Shown: positions 1 to 7,970, counted from the first letter of the stretch. The stretch is 25,114 nucleotides of DNA from an uncultured Oscillospiraceae bacterium (GCA_910585735.1 CAJUEU010000027.1:1-25114); one strand, 5' to 3'. Numbers and translations: made by a program. The notes: generated by a model from the letters alone, not told the origin.

Positions 1-476
1 CCAAGGACATGGGCACCGGCAAGGAGCAGCACATCACCATCACCTCCTCCACCAACATGTCCAAAGAGGACATTGACAAGGCCGTGAAGGAGGCCCAGCA
101 GTTCGCCGCCGAGGACGCCAAGAAGAAGGAAGAGGTGGAGACCCGGAACCAGGGCGAGCAGCTGGTCTATCAGACCGAAAAGACCCTGGAGGAGCTGGGG
201 GGCAAGCTGGACGCCAATGACCGGGCCACCCTGGACGCCGCCCTCAACAAACTGAAGGACGCCTTGAAGGGGGACAACACCGAGGCCATCAAGACCGCCT
301 CCGAGGAGCTCTCCAAGGCCTTCTATCCCATCACCGAGAAGCTCTACCAGCAGGCCAATCCTCAGGGCCAGCCCGGTCCCGACATGGGCGGCGCCGGCTT
401 CGGCGGACAGCAGGGCGGCGGCGATGACGGCGTGGTGGATGCGGATTACACCGTTGTCGACGACGATCCTCAGTAA
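1..476 (+). CDS. dnaK: Chaperone DnaK (Hsp70), C-terminal fragment
   Basis: This is the 3' end of an Hsp70 gene that begins before the window; the reading frame is open from base 3 and stops with TAA at 474-476. The visible start (KDMGTGKEQHITITSS) is the conserved end of the DnaK peptide-binding beta-sandwich, followed by a charged helical lid (KEDIDKAVKEAQQFAAEDAKKK and onward) and a Gly/Gln-rich disordered tail ending in the acidic DADYTVVDDDPQ, typical of bacterial DnaK. DnaK is the cytoplasmic ATP-driven folding chaperone that works with DnaJ and GrpE. The next gene downstream on the same strand is dnaJ, the usual order. The nucleotide-binding domain lies outside the window, so heat-shock control elements upstream cannot be assessed here. 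Confidence 0.97.
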   Translation, partial: KDMGTGKEQHITITSSTNMSKEDIDKAVKEAQQFAAEDAKKKEEVETRNQGEQLVYQTEKTLEELGGKLDANDRATLDAALNKLKDALKGDNTEAIKTASEELSKAFYPITEKLYQQANPQGQPGPDMGGAGFGGQQGGGDDGVVDADYTVVDDDPQ

Positions 477-500
477 TCTTTTTGAATTGATTTTTTCTTT

Positions 501-540
501 CCCGAGGGGCCTCTTTTTGTAAAAAGATTGGCCCCTCGGG
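501..540 (+). terminator. Long hairpin between dnaK and dnaJ (attenuating terminator or mRNA-processing element)
   Basis: An 11-bp perfect GC-rich stem (CCCGAGGGGCC at 501-511 with its complement at 530-540) is continued inward by a second 7-bp A/T stem (512-518 with 521-527), giving one very long hairpin. No T-run follows it, so it is not a textbook intrinsic terminator. It could reduce read-through from dnaK into dnaJ or stabilise the dnaK message. The rest of the 477-747 gap holds no gene; a smaller GCGGC/GCCGC hairpin followed by TTTT lies at 692-708. Confidence 0.5.
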
Positions 541-747
541 GCTCCCCAGAAAAACCCCTGCCGATCTTACTTTCGGCTTATATGGAGGATTAGAATAGCT
601 CCTCCAGCCCCGCTACCGCTACAAACAGCAAACCCCATTCAGTTCTGCCGCCCGATTGGAAACGCCTGGGCACAGAAACCTTAATGCGTTGGCGGCGGGG
701 CCGCTTTTCCATTTTTCACATATTCCCTCACAAAGAGGTGATCCTAT

Positions 748-1896
748 ATGCCAGAACAAAAAAGAGATTATTACGAGGTCCTGGGGGTTGCCCGGGGGGC
801 CTCTGACGACGACCTGAAAAAGGCCTATCGGAAGCTGGCCAAGCAGTATCATCCCGACCTGAATCCGGGGGACGCCGTTGCCGAGGCCAAATTCAAGGAG
901 GTCAACGAGGCCTACGAGATCCTCTCCGACCCTCAGAAGCGTTCCCGGTATGACCAGTTTGGCCACGCCGGAGTGGACCCCAACTACGGCGGAGGAAGTC
1001 CCTTCGGCGGCACCTACGACATGGGGGACATTGACCTGGGCGACCTGTTTGGGTCCTTCTTCAGCGGCTTTGGAGGCGGCTTCGGCGGGCAACGCGCCAA
1101 CCCCAACGCGCCCCGAAAGGGCGAGACCCTGCGGGCTGCCGTGACCATTTCCTTTGAGGAGGCCGCCTTTGGCTGTGAGAAGGAGCTGAACCTGACCCGC
1201 TCGGAAGCCTGCGACGTCTGTCACGGCTCAGGCTGCGCCCCCGGCACCAGCGCCGACACCTGCCCCGACTGCCGGGGCACCGGCCAGGTCCGCATTCAAC
1301 GGGGCGGCGGCGCCTTTGCCTTCTCCACCACCGCCCCCTGCACCCGCTGCGGCGGCAAGGGCAAGATCATTCATCAGCCCTGCGACGCCTGCCATGGAAG
1401 CGGCAGTGTGAAGAAGCAGCGTAAGATCACCGTAAGCATTCCCGCCGGCATCGACCACGGCCAGGCCGTGTCCCTCCGGGGCCAGGGCGGCGCCGGACAG
1501 AACGGCGGCCCCGCGGGCGACCTGCTCATTTCGGTGTCGGTGCGTCCCAGTAACAAGTTCCGCCGGGACGGTACGGCGGTCTATTTGGACCAGACGGTCA
1601 CCTTTGCCCAGGCAACTCTGGGGGCCCGGCTCACCATCCCTACCATCGACGGCAACGTGGAGTACGACCTGCCCGCCGGGACCCAGCCGGGCACCGTGTT
1701 CCGCCTTCGGGGCAAGGGTATCCCCTCGGTCAACGGCCGGGGCCGGGGAGACCAGTTCGTCACCATCCAGGTAAAGGTCCCCTCCTCCCTCAACCGGGAG
1801 CAGAGGGAAGCCCTGGAGGCCTTTGCCCAGGCCATGGGGGAGGACAACGCGGACATCGGAAAAGGTTTTTTTGACAAGAGAAGGAAGAAGAAGTAA
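748..1896 (+). CDS. dnaJ: Chaperone DnaJ (Hsp40, type I)
   Basis: This is a full-length 382-residue type I J-protein, the usual size. Residues 5-70 form the J domain with the invariant HPD at 35-37, which stimulates DnaK ATP hydrolysis. A Gly/Phe-rich linker follows (about 75-118), then a zinc-binding domain with four CxxCxGxG motifs (Cys pairs 155/158, 172/175, 198/201 and 212/215), and then the C-terminal substrate-binding beta domains. All zinc ligands are present. The start is supported by a ribosome binding site (AAAGAGGTG) about 8 bases upstream. It follows dnaK in the same direction after a 271-bp gap containing a hairpin, so it may be cotranscribed at reduced level or have its own weak promoter; a TAGAAT -10-like box at 591-596 lacks a good -35. 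The basic tail DKRRKKK ends just before a terminator. Confidence 0.98.
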   Translation: MPEQKRDYYEVLGVARGASDDDLKKAYRKLAKQYHPDLNPGDAVAEAKFKEVNEAYEILSDPQKRSRYDQFGHAGVDPNYGGGSPFGGTYDMGDIDLGDLFGSFFSGFGGGFGGQRANPNAPRKGETLRAAVTISFEEAAFGCEKELNLTRSEACDVCHGSGCAPGTSADTCPDCRGTGQVRIQRGGGAFAFSTTAPCTRCGGKGKIIHQPCDACHGSGSVKKQRKITVSIPAGIDHGQAVSLRGQGGAGQNGGPAGDLLISVSVRPSNKFRRDGTAVYLDQTVTFAQATLGARLTIPTIDGNVEYDLPAGTQPGTVFRLRGKGIPSVNGRGRGDQFVTIQVKVPSSLNREQREALEAFAQAMGEDNADIGKGFFDKRRKKK

Positions 1897-1899
1897 AAT

Positions 1900-1940
1900 A
1901 GAGAGGCGGAAATGTTTTCCGCCTCTCTGTTTTTTGTTTT
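1900..1940 (+). terminator. Intrinsic terminator of the dnaK-dnaJ unit
   Basis: A 13-bp perfect stem (1900-1912 with 1916-1928, 3-nt loop) is followed directly by a T-rich run interrupted by one G. It starts 3 bases after the dnaJ stop codon. The next gene begins only 47 bases after the T-run, with no obvious promoter between, so that gene may depend on read-through or on an internal promoter. Confidence 0.93.
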
Positions 1941-1987
1941 TCCAGAGATCCCCCTTCCTCTCACCTTCCCATCAAGGAGGCCTCGTC

Positions 1988-4300
1988 ATGCGCTATATCA
2001 CCCCCTCGATCCTCTTCGCCCTTTTCACTTTGGGCTTCCTCTTTTATTTTCTGTGGCGGTATTTTACCGCCCTCCATAACCGCCCCGCCGACCTTCAGTG
2101 GGTCAGGGGGGAGCGTAAGCCCCTGCGCTTTGCGGGCTCCTGCCACCCAACGGACCGAAAGGACCGTATCCTTCTGCTCCTCATCACCCTTCTGTACGCC
2201 TGCACCGCCTTTTTCCGGCTGGGCAGTTTCTCCTCTCCCCAGACCGTCCGGGATTTCGGCGACGGGGAGGCTCTGCTTATCCGGGTGAAGGGAGAGCCCT
2301 TCCTGGCCTCGGGGATCCGCTACTTTTCCGGGCTGGGCACCGGGGGCTACAATGTGGAGATCTCCTCCGACGGGGAGCACTGGTCCACCCTCTGGCAGCG
2401 GAAGGAGGACCCCAACGACCCAAAGAAGGTCACCGGCTACTACTGGGCCGACGCCGAGGGCTATTCCCCCAGCTACGCCCTGACCCAGAATTATAACCAG
2501 CTCTTTAAGTGGATCGACGTGACGGTGAGCACTCCCCAGTACGTCCAGTACCTCCGCATCACAGGCAAAGCCGACCCCAAGCATCTGACGGTCACCGACG
2601 CCCAGGGAGACTCCGACACCCAGACCCAACGCCGGCTGGAGCTGGCCAAATTCTGCTTTCTGGGGAAGGACGGGCAGCCCGTGGACTTTCAGTGGACCGC
2701 CGCCGGTGAGGAGGAGACCGAGGTGCTTACCGCCCTTTTCGACCTCTCCCACGTGCCGGAAACGTCCCACTGGCTCAACTCCGCCTACTTTGACGAGATC
2801 TACCATGCCCGCACCGCCAAGGAGCATGTGGACGGGGTCTACCCCTATGAGGTGACCCATCCCCCCCTGGGCAAGCTCCTCATCGGCCTGGGGGTGAGCC
2901 TCTTCGGCATGACCCCCTTCGGCTGGCGGTTTACAGGCACCCTGCTGGGGGTGCTCATGCTTCCCATCCTCTATATCTTCCTGAAAAACATGTTCGGCAA
3001 AACCCCGGTGGCCGCCTGCGGCACGGTCCTCTTCGCCACCGAGTTCATGCACCTGACCCAGACAAGGATCTCCACCATCGACACCTATGCCGTCTTTTTC
3101 ATTTTGGGGATGTACTTTTTCATGTACCGTTACCTGACCCTCCCGGCGGGCACGCCTTTTTGGAAGGGGGCCCTTCCCCTTTTCCTGTCGGGACTTATGT
3201 GGGGTCTGGGCGCCGCCAGCAAATGGACGGTGTTTTACGCCGGGATCGGTCTTGCCGTTCTCTATTTCATCGGGCTTTTCCAAAAGCTCCGGGACTGGCC
3301 GAAGGAAAGTGATGTCCCCAAGGGGCCCTGGCTGTGCGCCACCCTGCTGTTCTCGGTGCTCTGCTTCGTCCTCATTCCCTTCGCCATCTATACCGCCTCC
3401 TATCTGCCCTACGCCAAGGCCTTGGGTGTGGACACCTCCCTGGGGGCCACCCTGCGGGGGCTGGGCGAGGGGTTCCCCCTGCTGCTCCAGAATCTGATGG
3501 ATAAGCTCACCGGCGCCGCGGCGGCCGAGGGCTACCGGGCAGCCGACATCCCCAACGACACCCTCTCGGGCATTATGCTGAAAAACCAGTGGTATATGCT
3601 CACGTATCACAATGGGGTCCACCAGGCCCACCCCTATTCCTCCTGGTGGTTCCAGTGGATCGTGGACGCCCGGCCCATCCTCTACTATATGGACAATTCG
3701 GTTTCCGGCTTCACCACCCGGTTCGCCGCCTTTGCCAACCCGGTGCTCTGCTGGGGCGGCCTGGGGGCCATCCTCATCTGCGGGGCCCACGCCTTCCAGC
3801 GGCTCTGGACCAAGGCTCTCTTTCTGGGCGGGCTGGGGGTATTTGCCGCCGCAGTCACCGCTCTGGTGGGCCAAAACCCCAACGGCATCCTTGACCCTGA
3901 ATTGGGGAGCAAAACTCTGGGGCTCCATCTGGCTCTGCTGGTGGTCTGCCTGCTGCTCTACCTGGTCCTGTGCGCCCTTGTGGTCTTTGCCGCCCCCGGA
4001 AGCGACGCCAAGGCCCTCTTTCTTCTGGTGGCCTACCTTTCCCAGCTGGTCCCCTGGTGGTTTATTGGCCGCACCACCTTTGAGTACCACTATTTCCCCT
4101 CCCTGCTCTTTTTGGTGTTTGCTTTGTGCTATCTTTTCGACGGCCTCATCCGCTGGGACAGGAAATGGACGCTGCCGGTCTATGGGCTCACCGGGCTCAG
4201 CGTGGGGCTTTACGCCCTCTTTTACCCGGTGCTCATCGGACTAAGGATCCCCACCTGGTATGAGCCCCTGGTGAAGTGGATCGAATCCTGGCCATTTTAA
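1988..4300 (+). CDS. PMT-family (GT39) membrane glycosyltransferase with an N-terminal discoidin-like domain
   Basis: This predicted polytopic membrane protein (770 residues) belongs to the protein O-mannosyltransferase superfamily, which transfers sugars from a lipid-phosphate carrier to acceptors outside the membrane. Family signatures visible are the DE motif in YFDEIYHARTAKEH (D269, E270), HPPLGK at 291-296, and the C-terminal PWWFIGRTTFEYHYFPS block (about 686-703) of the PMT four-TM region. Two TM segments (about 6-25 and 60-76) precede residues 85-230, which read as a soluble F5/8 type C (discoidin-like) domain, with YNVEISSDGEHWSTLW and VQYLRITGK. The start at 1988 is chosen over the open frame from 1823 because AAGGAGG sits 8 bases upstream and the longer frame runs through the dnaJ terminator. 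The next gene starts 12 bases after the stop, suggesting an operon. The acceptor and sugar are unknown. Confidence 0.88.
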   Translation: MRYITPSILFALFTLGFLFYFLWRYFTALHNRPADLQWVRGERKPLRFAGSCHPTDRKDRILLLLITLLYACTAFFRLGSFSSPQTVRDFGDGEALLIRVKGEPFLASGIRYFSGLGTGGYNVEISSDGEHWSTLWQRKEDPNDPKKVTGYYWADAEGYSPSYALTQNYNQLFKWIDVTVSTPQYVQYLRITGKADPKHLTVTDAQGDSDTQTQRRLELAKFCFLGKDGQPVDFQWTAAGEEETEVLTALFDLSHVPETSHWLNSAYFDEIYHARTAKEHVDGVYPYEVTHPPLGKLLIGLGVSLFGMTPFGWRFTGTLLGVLMLPILYIFLKNMFGKTPVAACGTVLFATEFMHLTQTRISTIDTYAVFFILGMYFFMYRYLTLPAGTPFWKGALPLFLSGLMWGLGAASKWTVFYAGIGLAVLYFIGLFQKLRDWPKESDVPKGPWLCATLLFSVLCFVLIPFAIYTASYLPYAKALGVDTSLGATLRGLGEGFPLLLQNLMDKLTGAAAAEGYRAADIPNDTLSGIMLKNQWYMLTYHNGVHQAHPYSSWWFQWIVDARPILYYMDNSVSGFTTRFAAFANPVLCWGGLGAILICGAHAFQRLWTKALFLGGLGVFAAAVTALVGQNPNGILDPELGSKTLGLHLALLVVCLLLYLVLCALVVFAAPGSDAKALFLLVAYLSQLVPWWFIGRTTFEYHYFPSLLFLVFALCYLFDGLIRWDRKWTLPVYGLTGLSVGLYALFYPVLIGLRIPTWYEPLVKWIESWPF

Positions 4301-4312
4301 GGAGATGTTTTT

Positions 4313-5116
4313 ATGTTTTTAGCCGATTATCATTCCCATTCCATCTGTTCTCCCGACGGCCACGCCTCTCTTGCTGAGATGGCCCAGGCCGCCCTGGAGG
4401 CCGGTCTTTCCGAGCTGTGCGTCACCGACCACTGCGACCTTCTGGGGCTTCACGGCGAAGCGGTGACCTCTTTTGACTGGGCTCCGCTGGACGCGCAGTT
4501 TGCCCGGACCCAGCCCCTGTTCGCCCAAACGCTCTCCCTCAAGCTTGGCCTGGAGCTGGGGGAGGCCTGGGAGGACCCTGCCCTGGCCTCCCAGATCGTG
4601 GACCATCCGGGGCTGGACTTTGTGTTGGGCTCGGTACACAACCTGTCCGCCGTGGCCCAGGGCCTGGATCTGGGCCTGATCCACTACGAAAGCGAAGAAC
4701 AGTGCCACGACATTCTGGACCGCTATCTGGGCGCCATGGAGGCTCTGGTGGAGCTTCCGTGCTTTGATATCCTCTCCCACGTGGTCTACCCTCTCCGTTA
4801 CATGGGCCGGGATGGCTTCCGGCTGACCTTTCAGCCCTACGAGAGCCGCCTGCGCCGTATTTTTACCCGCCTTGCGGCCTCGGGCCGGGGCATTGAATTC
4901 AACACCCACCGGGGGAATGACATTGAGATCTGGCGCTGGGTCCTGACCCTCTACAAGGACTGCGGCGGCTCGGTCATCACCTTGGGAAGCGACGCCCACT
5001 ATCCCCAGCATGTCGCCGCCGGTTTTCCCCAGGCCCTTTCCCTTTTGCGGGAATGCGGCTTTCCCCACATTGCCACCTTTGACAAGCACACACCAATTCT
5101 TCATCCCCTCTCCTGA
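4313..5116 (+). CDS. PHP-domain phosphoesterase, histidinol-phosphatase (HisJ/HisK)-like
   Basis: The 267-residue protein is a complete PHP domain of the HisJ family, which removes phosphate from L-histidinol phosphate using a cluster of metal ions. Metal-ligand motifs are visible in order: DYHSHS (H7, H9), VTDHCD (D39, H40), a Glu in LELGEAW (about 81-84), GSVHN (H109), EFNTHR (E195) and GSDAHY (D227, H229). The ribosome binding site AAGGAG overlaps the stop codon of the preceding glycosyltransferase, so the two are likely translationally coupled. No other histidine biosynthesis gene is nearby. The in vivo substrate could therefore be a different phosphomonoester; the sequence does not resemble the CpsB-type tyrosine phosphatases of the same superfamily at its N terminus. 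The class is confident, the substrate moderate. Confidence 0.85.
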   Translation: MFLADYHSHSICSPDGHASLAEMAQAALEAGLSELCVTDHCDLLGLHGEAVTSFDWAPLDAQFARTQPLFAQTLSLKLGLELGEAWEDPALASQIVDHPGLDFVLGSVHNLSAVAQGLDLGLIHYESEEQCHDILDRYLGAMEALVELPCFDILSHVVYPLRYMGRDGFRLTFQPYESRLRRIFTRLAASGRGIEFNTHRGNDIEIWRWVLTLYKDCGGSVITLGSDAHYPQHVAAGFPQALSLLRECGFPHIATFDKHTPILHPLS

Positions 5117-5126
5117 AGGAACAGAA

Positions 5127-5163
5127 AAAAAGTCCCGCCGGTTTTTCTCCGGCGGGACTTTTT
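5127..5163. terminator. Bidirectional intrinsic terminator
   Basis: An 11-bp perfect stem (AGTCCCGCCGG at 5131-5141 with 5149-5159) is flanked by an A-run on the left and a T-run on the right, so it can stop transcription from both the PHP gene (+) and the convergent zinc-ribbon gene (-), whose stop codon is at 5182. Confidence 0.95.
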
Positions 5164-5181
5164 CTATGTAAAAGTTCACTC

Positions 5182-6186
5182 TTACCAGCTGCAGCGGACG
5201 ATACACTTGAGCTTGACCCCGTCCACCTCGGCGGTGACGGTGCAGGTGCCCTTGCTCACGGCCACCACCTTACCGCCGTCCGATACGGTGGCCACATCGG
5301 TGTTGCTGGAGCTCCAGGTCACGGGGGAATCGGTGCCCGACACCACCAGGGTCCAGCTGTCTCCCACCGAGGACAAGGTAAAGTCGTCCCGGCTCAGGGT
5401 AAGCCCGCCGGAGGAGGACTGGTTGGCGCCAGAGCTGCCCGAGCTGGAGGAGGCCGAGCCCTCAAACTGGCACCGCACGATACAGGACTGCTCCCCAACC
5501 CCCTCAATGGTGGCGGTGATGGTAACGGTGCCCTTGGAGATGGCTGTGACCCGGCCATTCCAGGACACAGAGGCCACATCCGGGTTACTGGACTTCCAGG
5601 TCACCTCCGCGATGGCGTCAGAGGGGACCAGCCTGACCTTCAGGTCATACATCTCTCCCGGGTTGAAGAAGGACATATCATCCCGGTTCAAGGTAAAGCT
5701 GGTGGGCTCGACCACAGGCACGCTGGGCGTTGTGGGCTCCACCGAAGGGGGCTCGCTCTCCACCGGGGCGCTGGGGTCGGGGGAGGGGGAGGGCTCCACG
5801 GACTCGATGGAGGGCGGAGCAGGCGTGGGGGTGGGCTTCGGCTTCCCCCCGCCCACAATGGAGCGGAAGATCGAGACAATGATACACACCGCCGCGACAA
5901 TGAGAATGAGCGAGAGAACGATCCCCACCACACTCATGGGGTTGATCCTGGGCGCCGGCCCACGGTCCCGCTCCCCCCGGCTTCCTCCGGCGGGGGCGCC
6001 GCCCGCCAGCCGCTTGCCGCCGGCGGGGCGGCGGGGCTGCTCCTCGTACTCCTCCTCGTCGGGCTCATCCCAGCCTCCTGTCCCATCCTCGTTGCAGAAG
6101 GGACAGTGCTTATAGGTGGTGGAGTAAAACTCTCCGCAATATTCGCATTTGACCAGATCGTCCTTTTTCCCGGATCCTCTCGCCAT
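5182..6186 (-). CDS. Membrane-anchored protein: zinc ribbon, one TM helix, Pro-rich linker, two Ig-like (Big_2) domains
   Basis: This 334-residue protein has not been matched to a named gene. In order it has an N-terminal zinc ribbon (CEYC at 14-17, CPFC at 28-31), an acidic then basic/Gly-rich linker (38-80), one TM helix (about 84-107), a Pro/Ser/Glu linker (about 115-162), and two Ig-like Big_2 repeats (162-239 and 261-333) with the typical VTWKSSNPDVASVS and GTVTITA signatures. N-in topology would put the zinc ribbon in the cytoplasm and the Ig domains outside, so a link between cytoplasmic and surface events is possible but unproven. Both Ig repeats end in CIVRC, which is unusual for this fold. 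The start at 6186 is chosen because GGAGG precedes it with 8-nt spacing; the longer frame to 6270 would overlap a good promoter. Confidence 0.8.
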   Translation of the reverse strand: MARGSGKKDDLVKCEYCGEFYSTTYKHCPFCNEDGTGGWDEPDEEEYEEQPRRPAGGKRLAGGAPAGGSRGERDRGPAPRINPMSVVGIVLSLILIVAAVCIIVSIFRSIVGGGKPKPTPTPAPPSIESVEPSPSPDPSAPVESEPPSVEPTTPSVPVVEPTSFTLNRDDMSFFNPGEMYDLKVRLVPSDAIAEVTWKSSNPDVASVSWNGRVTAISKGTVTITATIEGVGEQSCIVRCQFEGSASSSSGSSGANQSSSGGLTLSRDDFTLSSVGDSWTLVVSGTDSPVTWSSSNTDVATVSDGGKVVAVSKGTCTVTAEVDGVKLKCIVRCSW

Positions 6187-6220
6187 AATGATAACCTCCG
6201 TTTCTTTTGTTTTCCCTTCT

Positions 6221-6249
6221 ATTTTACACGCTTCGGCGGTTATCGTCAA
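6221..6249 (-). promoter_or_regulatory. Sigma-A-type promoter of the zinc-ribbon/Ig-like gene
   Basis: On the minus strand TTGACG (6244-6249) and TAAAAT (6221-6226) are separated by 17 bases, placing transcription start about 30 bases before the start codon at 6186. This supports the shorter gene model. Confidence 0.75.
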
Positions 6250-6312
6250 CTCGATTTGAGAAACTGTCACTCTTTTTTTACTATTTGGATTTTTTTGTAA
6301 CCTCTTTCACAC

Positions 6313-7035
6313 TCACGGATAGAAGCAGCGGTAAACCTCCCCTTCCTTCAGCTCAATGTGCCGCAGCTGCGCCAGCTCCTCCACCGTGGCAAAGAGAAAC
6401 CCCCGCTCCTGGAGCCTGTCCACCACCTGAAGGGCAGCCTCCACCGAGGATGGATAAATATCATGGAGCAGAATAATATCCCCGTCCCGGACGTTGGAGA
6501 CAATATGCTCCACGATCCGAGTCACGTTCTTATCGTCCCAGTCCTCCGGGTCCACCGACCAGAGGATCACAGGGCTCCCGGCCCGCTTTTCCACGCCCCG
6601 GTCCACTCCGCCGTAGGGAGGGCGGAGCCAGTAGCTCCCCTCCCCCACCATTTCTGTCAGAAGCCGCCGGGTACGGCCCACCTGTTTCTCAAAGTCGACG
6701 GCGCTGAGCTCGGTGAGCCACACATGGTCGTAAGTGTGGACCCCGATCTGATGCCCCTCGGCCGCCATACGCTCCACCAGGTCCCCGTTCCCTTCCAGCA
6801 TTTCTCCCACCAGGAAAAAGGTGGCGTGAGCCCCCCGCTGGGCCAGACCGTCCAACAGCTCCCCGGTGGTGGAGCGGCGGGGGCCGTCGTCAAAGGTAAG
6901 GGCTACTACAGGCCGTTCCAGTTGGGCCGGGCCGTCCACCGGCAGAGTTTGGCCTGAATAAAGCCCCTCGATCAGCAAAGGCAGCGCCAGGGCCAAAAGA
7001 AGAAAGAGCAGCCGGGCTTTTTTCATTTTTTCCAT
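6313..7035 (-). CDS. Polysaccharide deacetylase (NodB homology domain, CE4), membrane-anchored or secreted
   Basis: The 240-residue protein carries the full set of carbohydrate esterase family 4 motifs: TFDDGP (catalytic and metal Asp, D49/D50), HTYDH (metal His, H100/H104), RPPYG (R138), the DPEDW block (W166) and LLHD (H191). These enzymes remove N- or O-acetyl groups from peptidoglycan or polysaccharide outside the membrane. A hydrophobic N terminus (about 9-26, after MEKMKKAR) fits a signal anchor. The start at 7035 is chosen because the GGGGAG ribosome binding site lies 8 bases upstream; an in-frame GTG at 7044 would touch that site. No terminator is visible after the stop, so transcription may continue into the zinc-ribbon/Ig gene downstream. 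The exact substrate cannot be told from sequence. Confidence 0.93.
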   Translation of the reverse strand: MEKMKKARLLFLLLALALPLLIEGLYSGQTLPVDGPAQLERPVVALTFDDGPRRSTTGELLDGLAQRGAHATFFLVGEMLEGNGDLVERMAAEGHQIGVHTYDHVWLTELSAVDFEKQVGRTRRLLTEMVGEGSYWLRPPYGGVDRGVEKRAGSPVILWSVDPEDWDDKNVTRIVEHIVSNVRDGDIILLHDIYPSSVEAALQVVDRLQERGFLFATVEELAQLRHIELKEGEVYRCFYP

Positions 7036-7111
7036 GTTTTTCACTCCCCTTCTTCCCGCAGCTATGGCTATTATGTGTCATAGCGCCTGGTTTGGCTCTG
7101 GAAAAAACAGC

Positions 7112-7143
7112 AAAAAAATCACCCGCTGTGTGGCGGGTGATTT
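7112..7143 (-). terminator. Intrinsic terminator after the DUF2461 gene
   Basis: An 11-bp perfect stem (7116-7126 with 7133-7143, loop TGTGTG) is followed on the minus strand by seven T. It closes the VanW-DUF2461 unit and separates it from the deacetylase gene. The 7144-7234 stretch before it shows no further feature. Confidence 0.93.
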
Positions 7144-7234
7144 GAAAAAAATGATTTTATGGGGTCCCCGTAAAAGCGGTCCTCAGCTTTTGTGGGGAGA
7201 GGAGGCGCAGGGGAGCGAAGCGAGGCTTTCACCG

Positions 7235-7942
7235 TCAGGTGGAAGCAGAGCGGTGCGGACTTTGCGCCGACGAGGGATCTGGGTCTCCGTCCAGAAGCAG
7301 GAAATACCGACAGAAGGGCAGCAGGAAGCGGTAGGTCTCCAGCACCTCGTCAGCCAGTTCCGGCCGATAGAGCTTCTCCTCGTAGCCTCCCTCCCGGGAG
7401 ATGGAAAAACTCTTTCGGTTATACCAATCCTCCAGCAGCTTGGAGGGAGCCGGGCCTTTGGACCGCTTGTATTCCGCCCCCTTGAGCAGAAGGTCGGGCC
7501 GTTTTTTCAGGCTGCGGGCCAGTTTCTCAAAGGGTTTGGGGTCCCGGTCCAGCCGGGCGCGGAATTTGGCTGCCGTCAGGGCAGGCATGTCCCAGTAGCC
7601 CAAGCCGTAGGAATACCCTTCAGGGGCAAGCTCAAACCAAAAGGTGATCCCACCCTCAAAGGGCCCTCTGGGCCGCTCGATGGCGCACCACAGGTGGTCC
7701 TTGTAGGGCCCCCGGCCATGAAGCCGCCGGGCGTCCCGGTAGATGCGGGAGACCTTGGCCGTGAGCCCCAGTCCCTGTATTTCCTCCTCCAAAGCCTCAT
7801 AAACCTGGCGGTTCAGGGCCTTCATGGGAGTATAGAGGTGGTCCAGATATTCCTGCTTGTGCTCCTCAAACCAGCTTTTTTCGTTGTTGAAGCGGATCCC
7901 CCAAAGGAAATCCACCACCTGGGGGTCAAAGCCTTGAAACAT
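7235..7942 (-). CDS. DUF2461 (TIGR02453-type) family protein
   Basis: The 235-residue protein fits the DUF2461 family, which is conserved in many bacteria and fungi without an established function. Recognisable parts are the N-terminal FNNEKSWFEEHKQEY segment, RIYRDARRLHGRGPYKDH, the FWFELAPEGYSYGLGYW core and the later GAEYKRSKGP block. It has no signal peptide or TM segment and is probably cytoplasmic. AAGGAG lies 8 bases before the start codon. The start lies 28 bases after the stop of the VanW gene and a terminator follows, so the two form an operon. The last 15 residues (Ser/Pro/His-rich) look like a non-conserved tail. I can name the family but not a function. Confidence 0.85.
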   Translation of the reverse strand: MFQGFDPQVVDFLWGIRFNNEKSWFEEHKQEYLDHLYTPMKALNRQVYEALEEEIQGLGLTAKVSRIYRDARRLHGRGPYKDHLWCAIERPRGPFEGGITFWFELAPEGYSYGLGYWDMPALTAAKFRARLDRDPKPFEKLARSLKKRPDLLLKGAEYKRSKGPAPSKLLEDWYNRKSFSISREGGYEEKLYRPELADEVLETYRFLLPFCRYFLLLDGDPDPSSAQSPHRSAST

Positions 7943-7970
7943 GGTCCTATTCTCCTTTGCGCGGTCTGGG

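Noticed and set aside
477..747. CIRCE or other heat-shock operator before dnaJ
   Set aside because: No TTAGCACTC-N9-GAGTGCTAA-like repeat is present; such an element would be expected upstream of hrcA or dnaK, outside the window.
1961..4090. A 709-residue minus-strand open frame opposite the PMT gene
   Set aside because: It has low-complexity Gly/Pro/Glu/His composition, no family motifs and no ribosome binding site, while the opposite strand encodes a clear glycosyltransferase. It is a high-GC shadow.
6234..6242. CGGCGGTTA upstream of the zinc-ribbon gene, also at 15812-15820, as a third copy of the shared regulatory word
   Set aside because: The match is only 9 GC-rich bases, it lies inside the -35/-10 spacer and the TGTAAC half-site is not intact (reads GATAAC), so it is probably chance.
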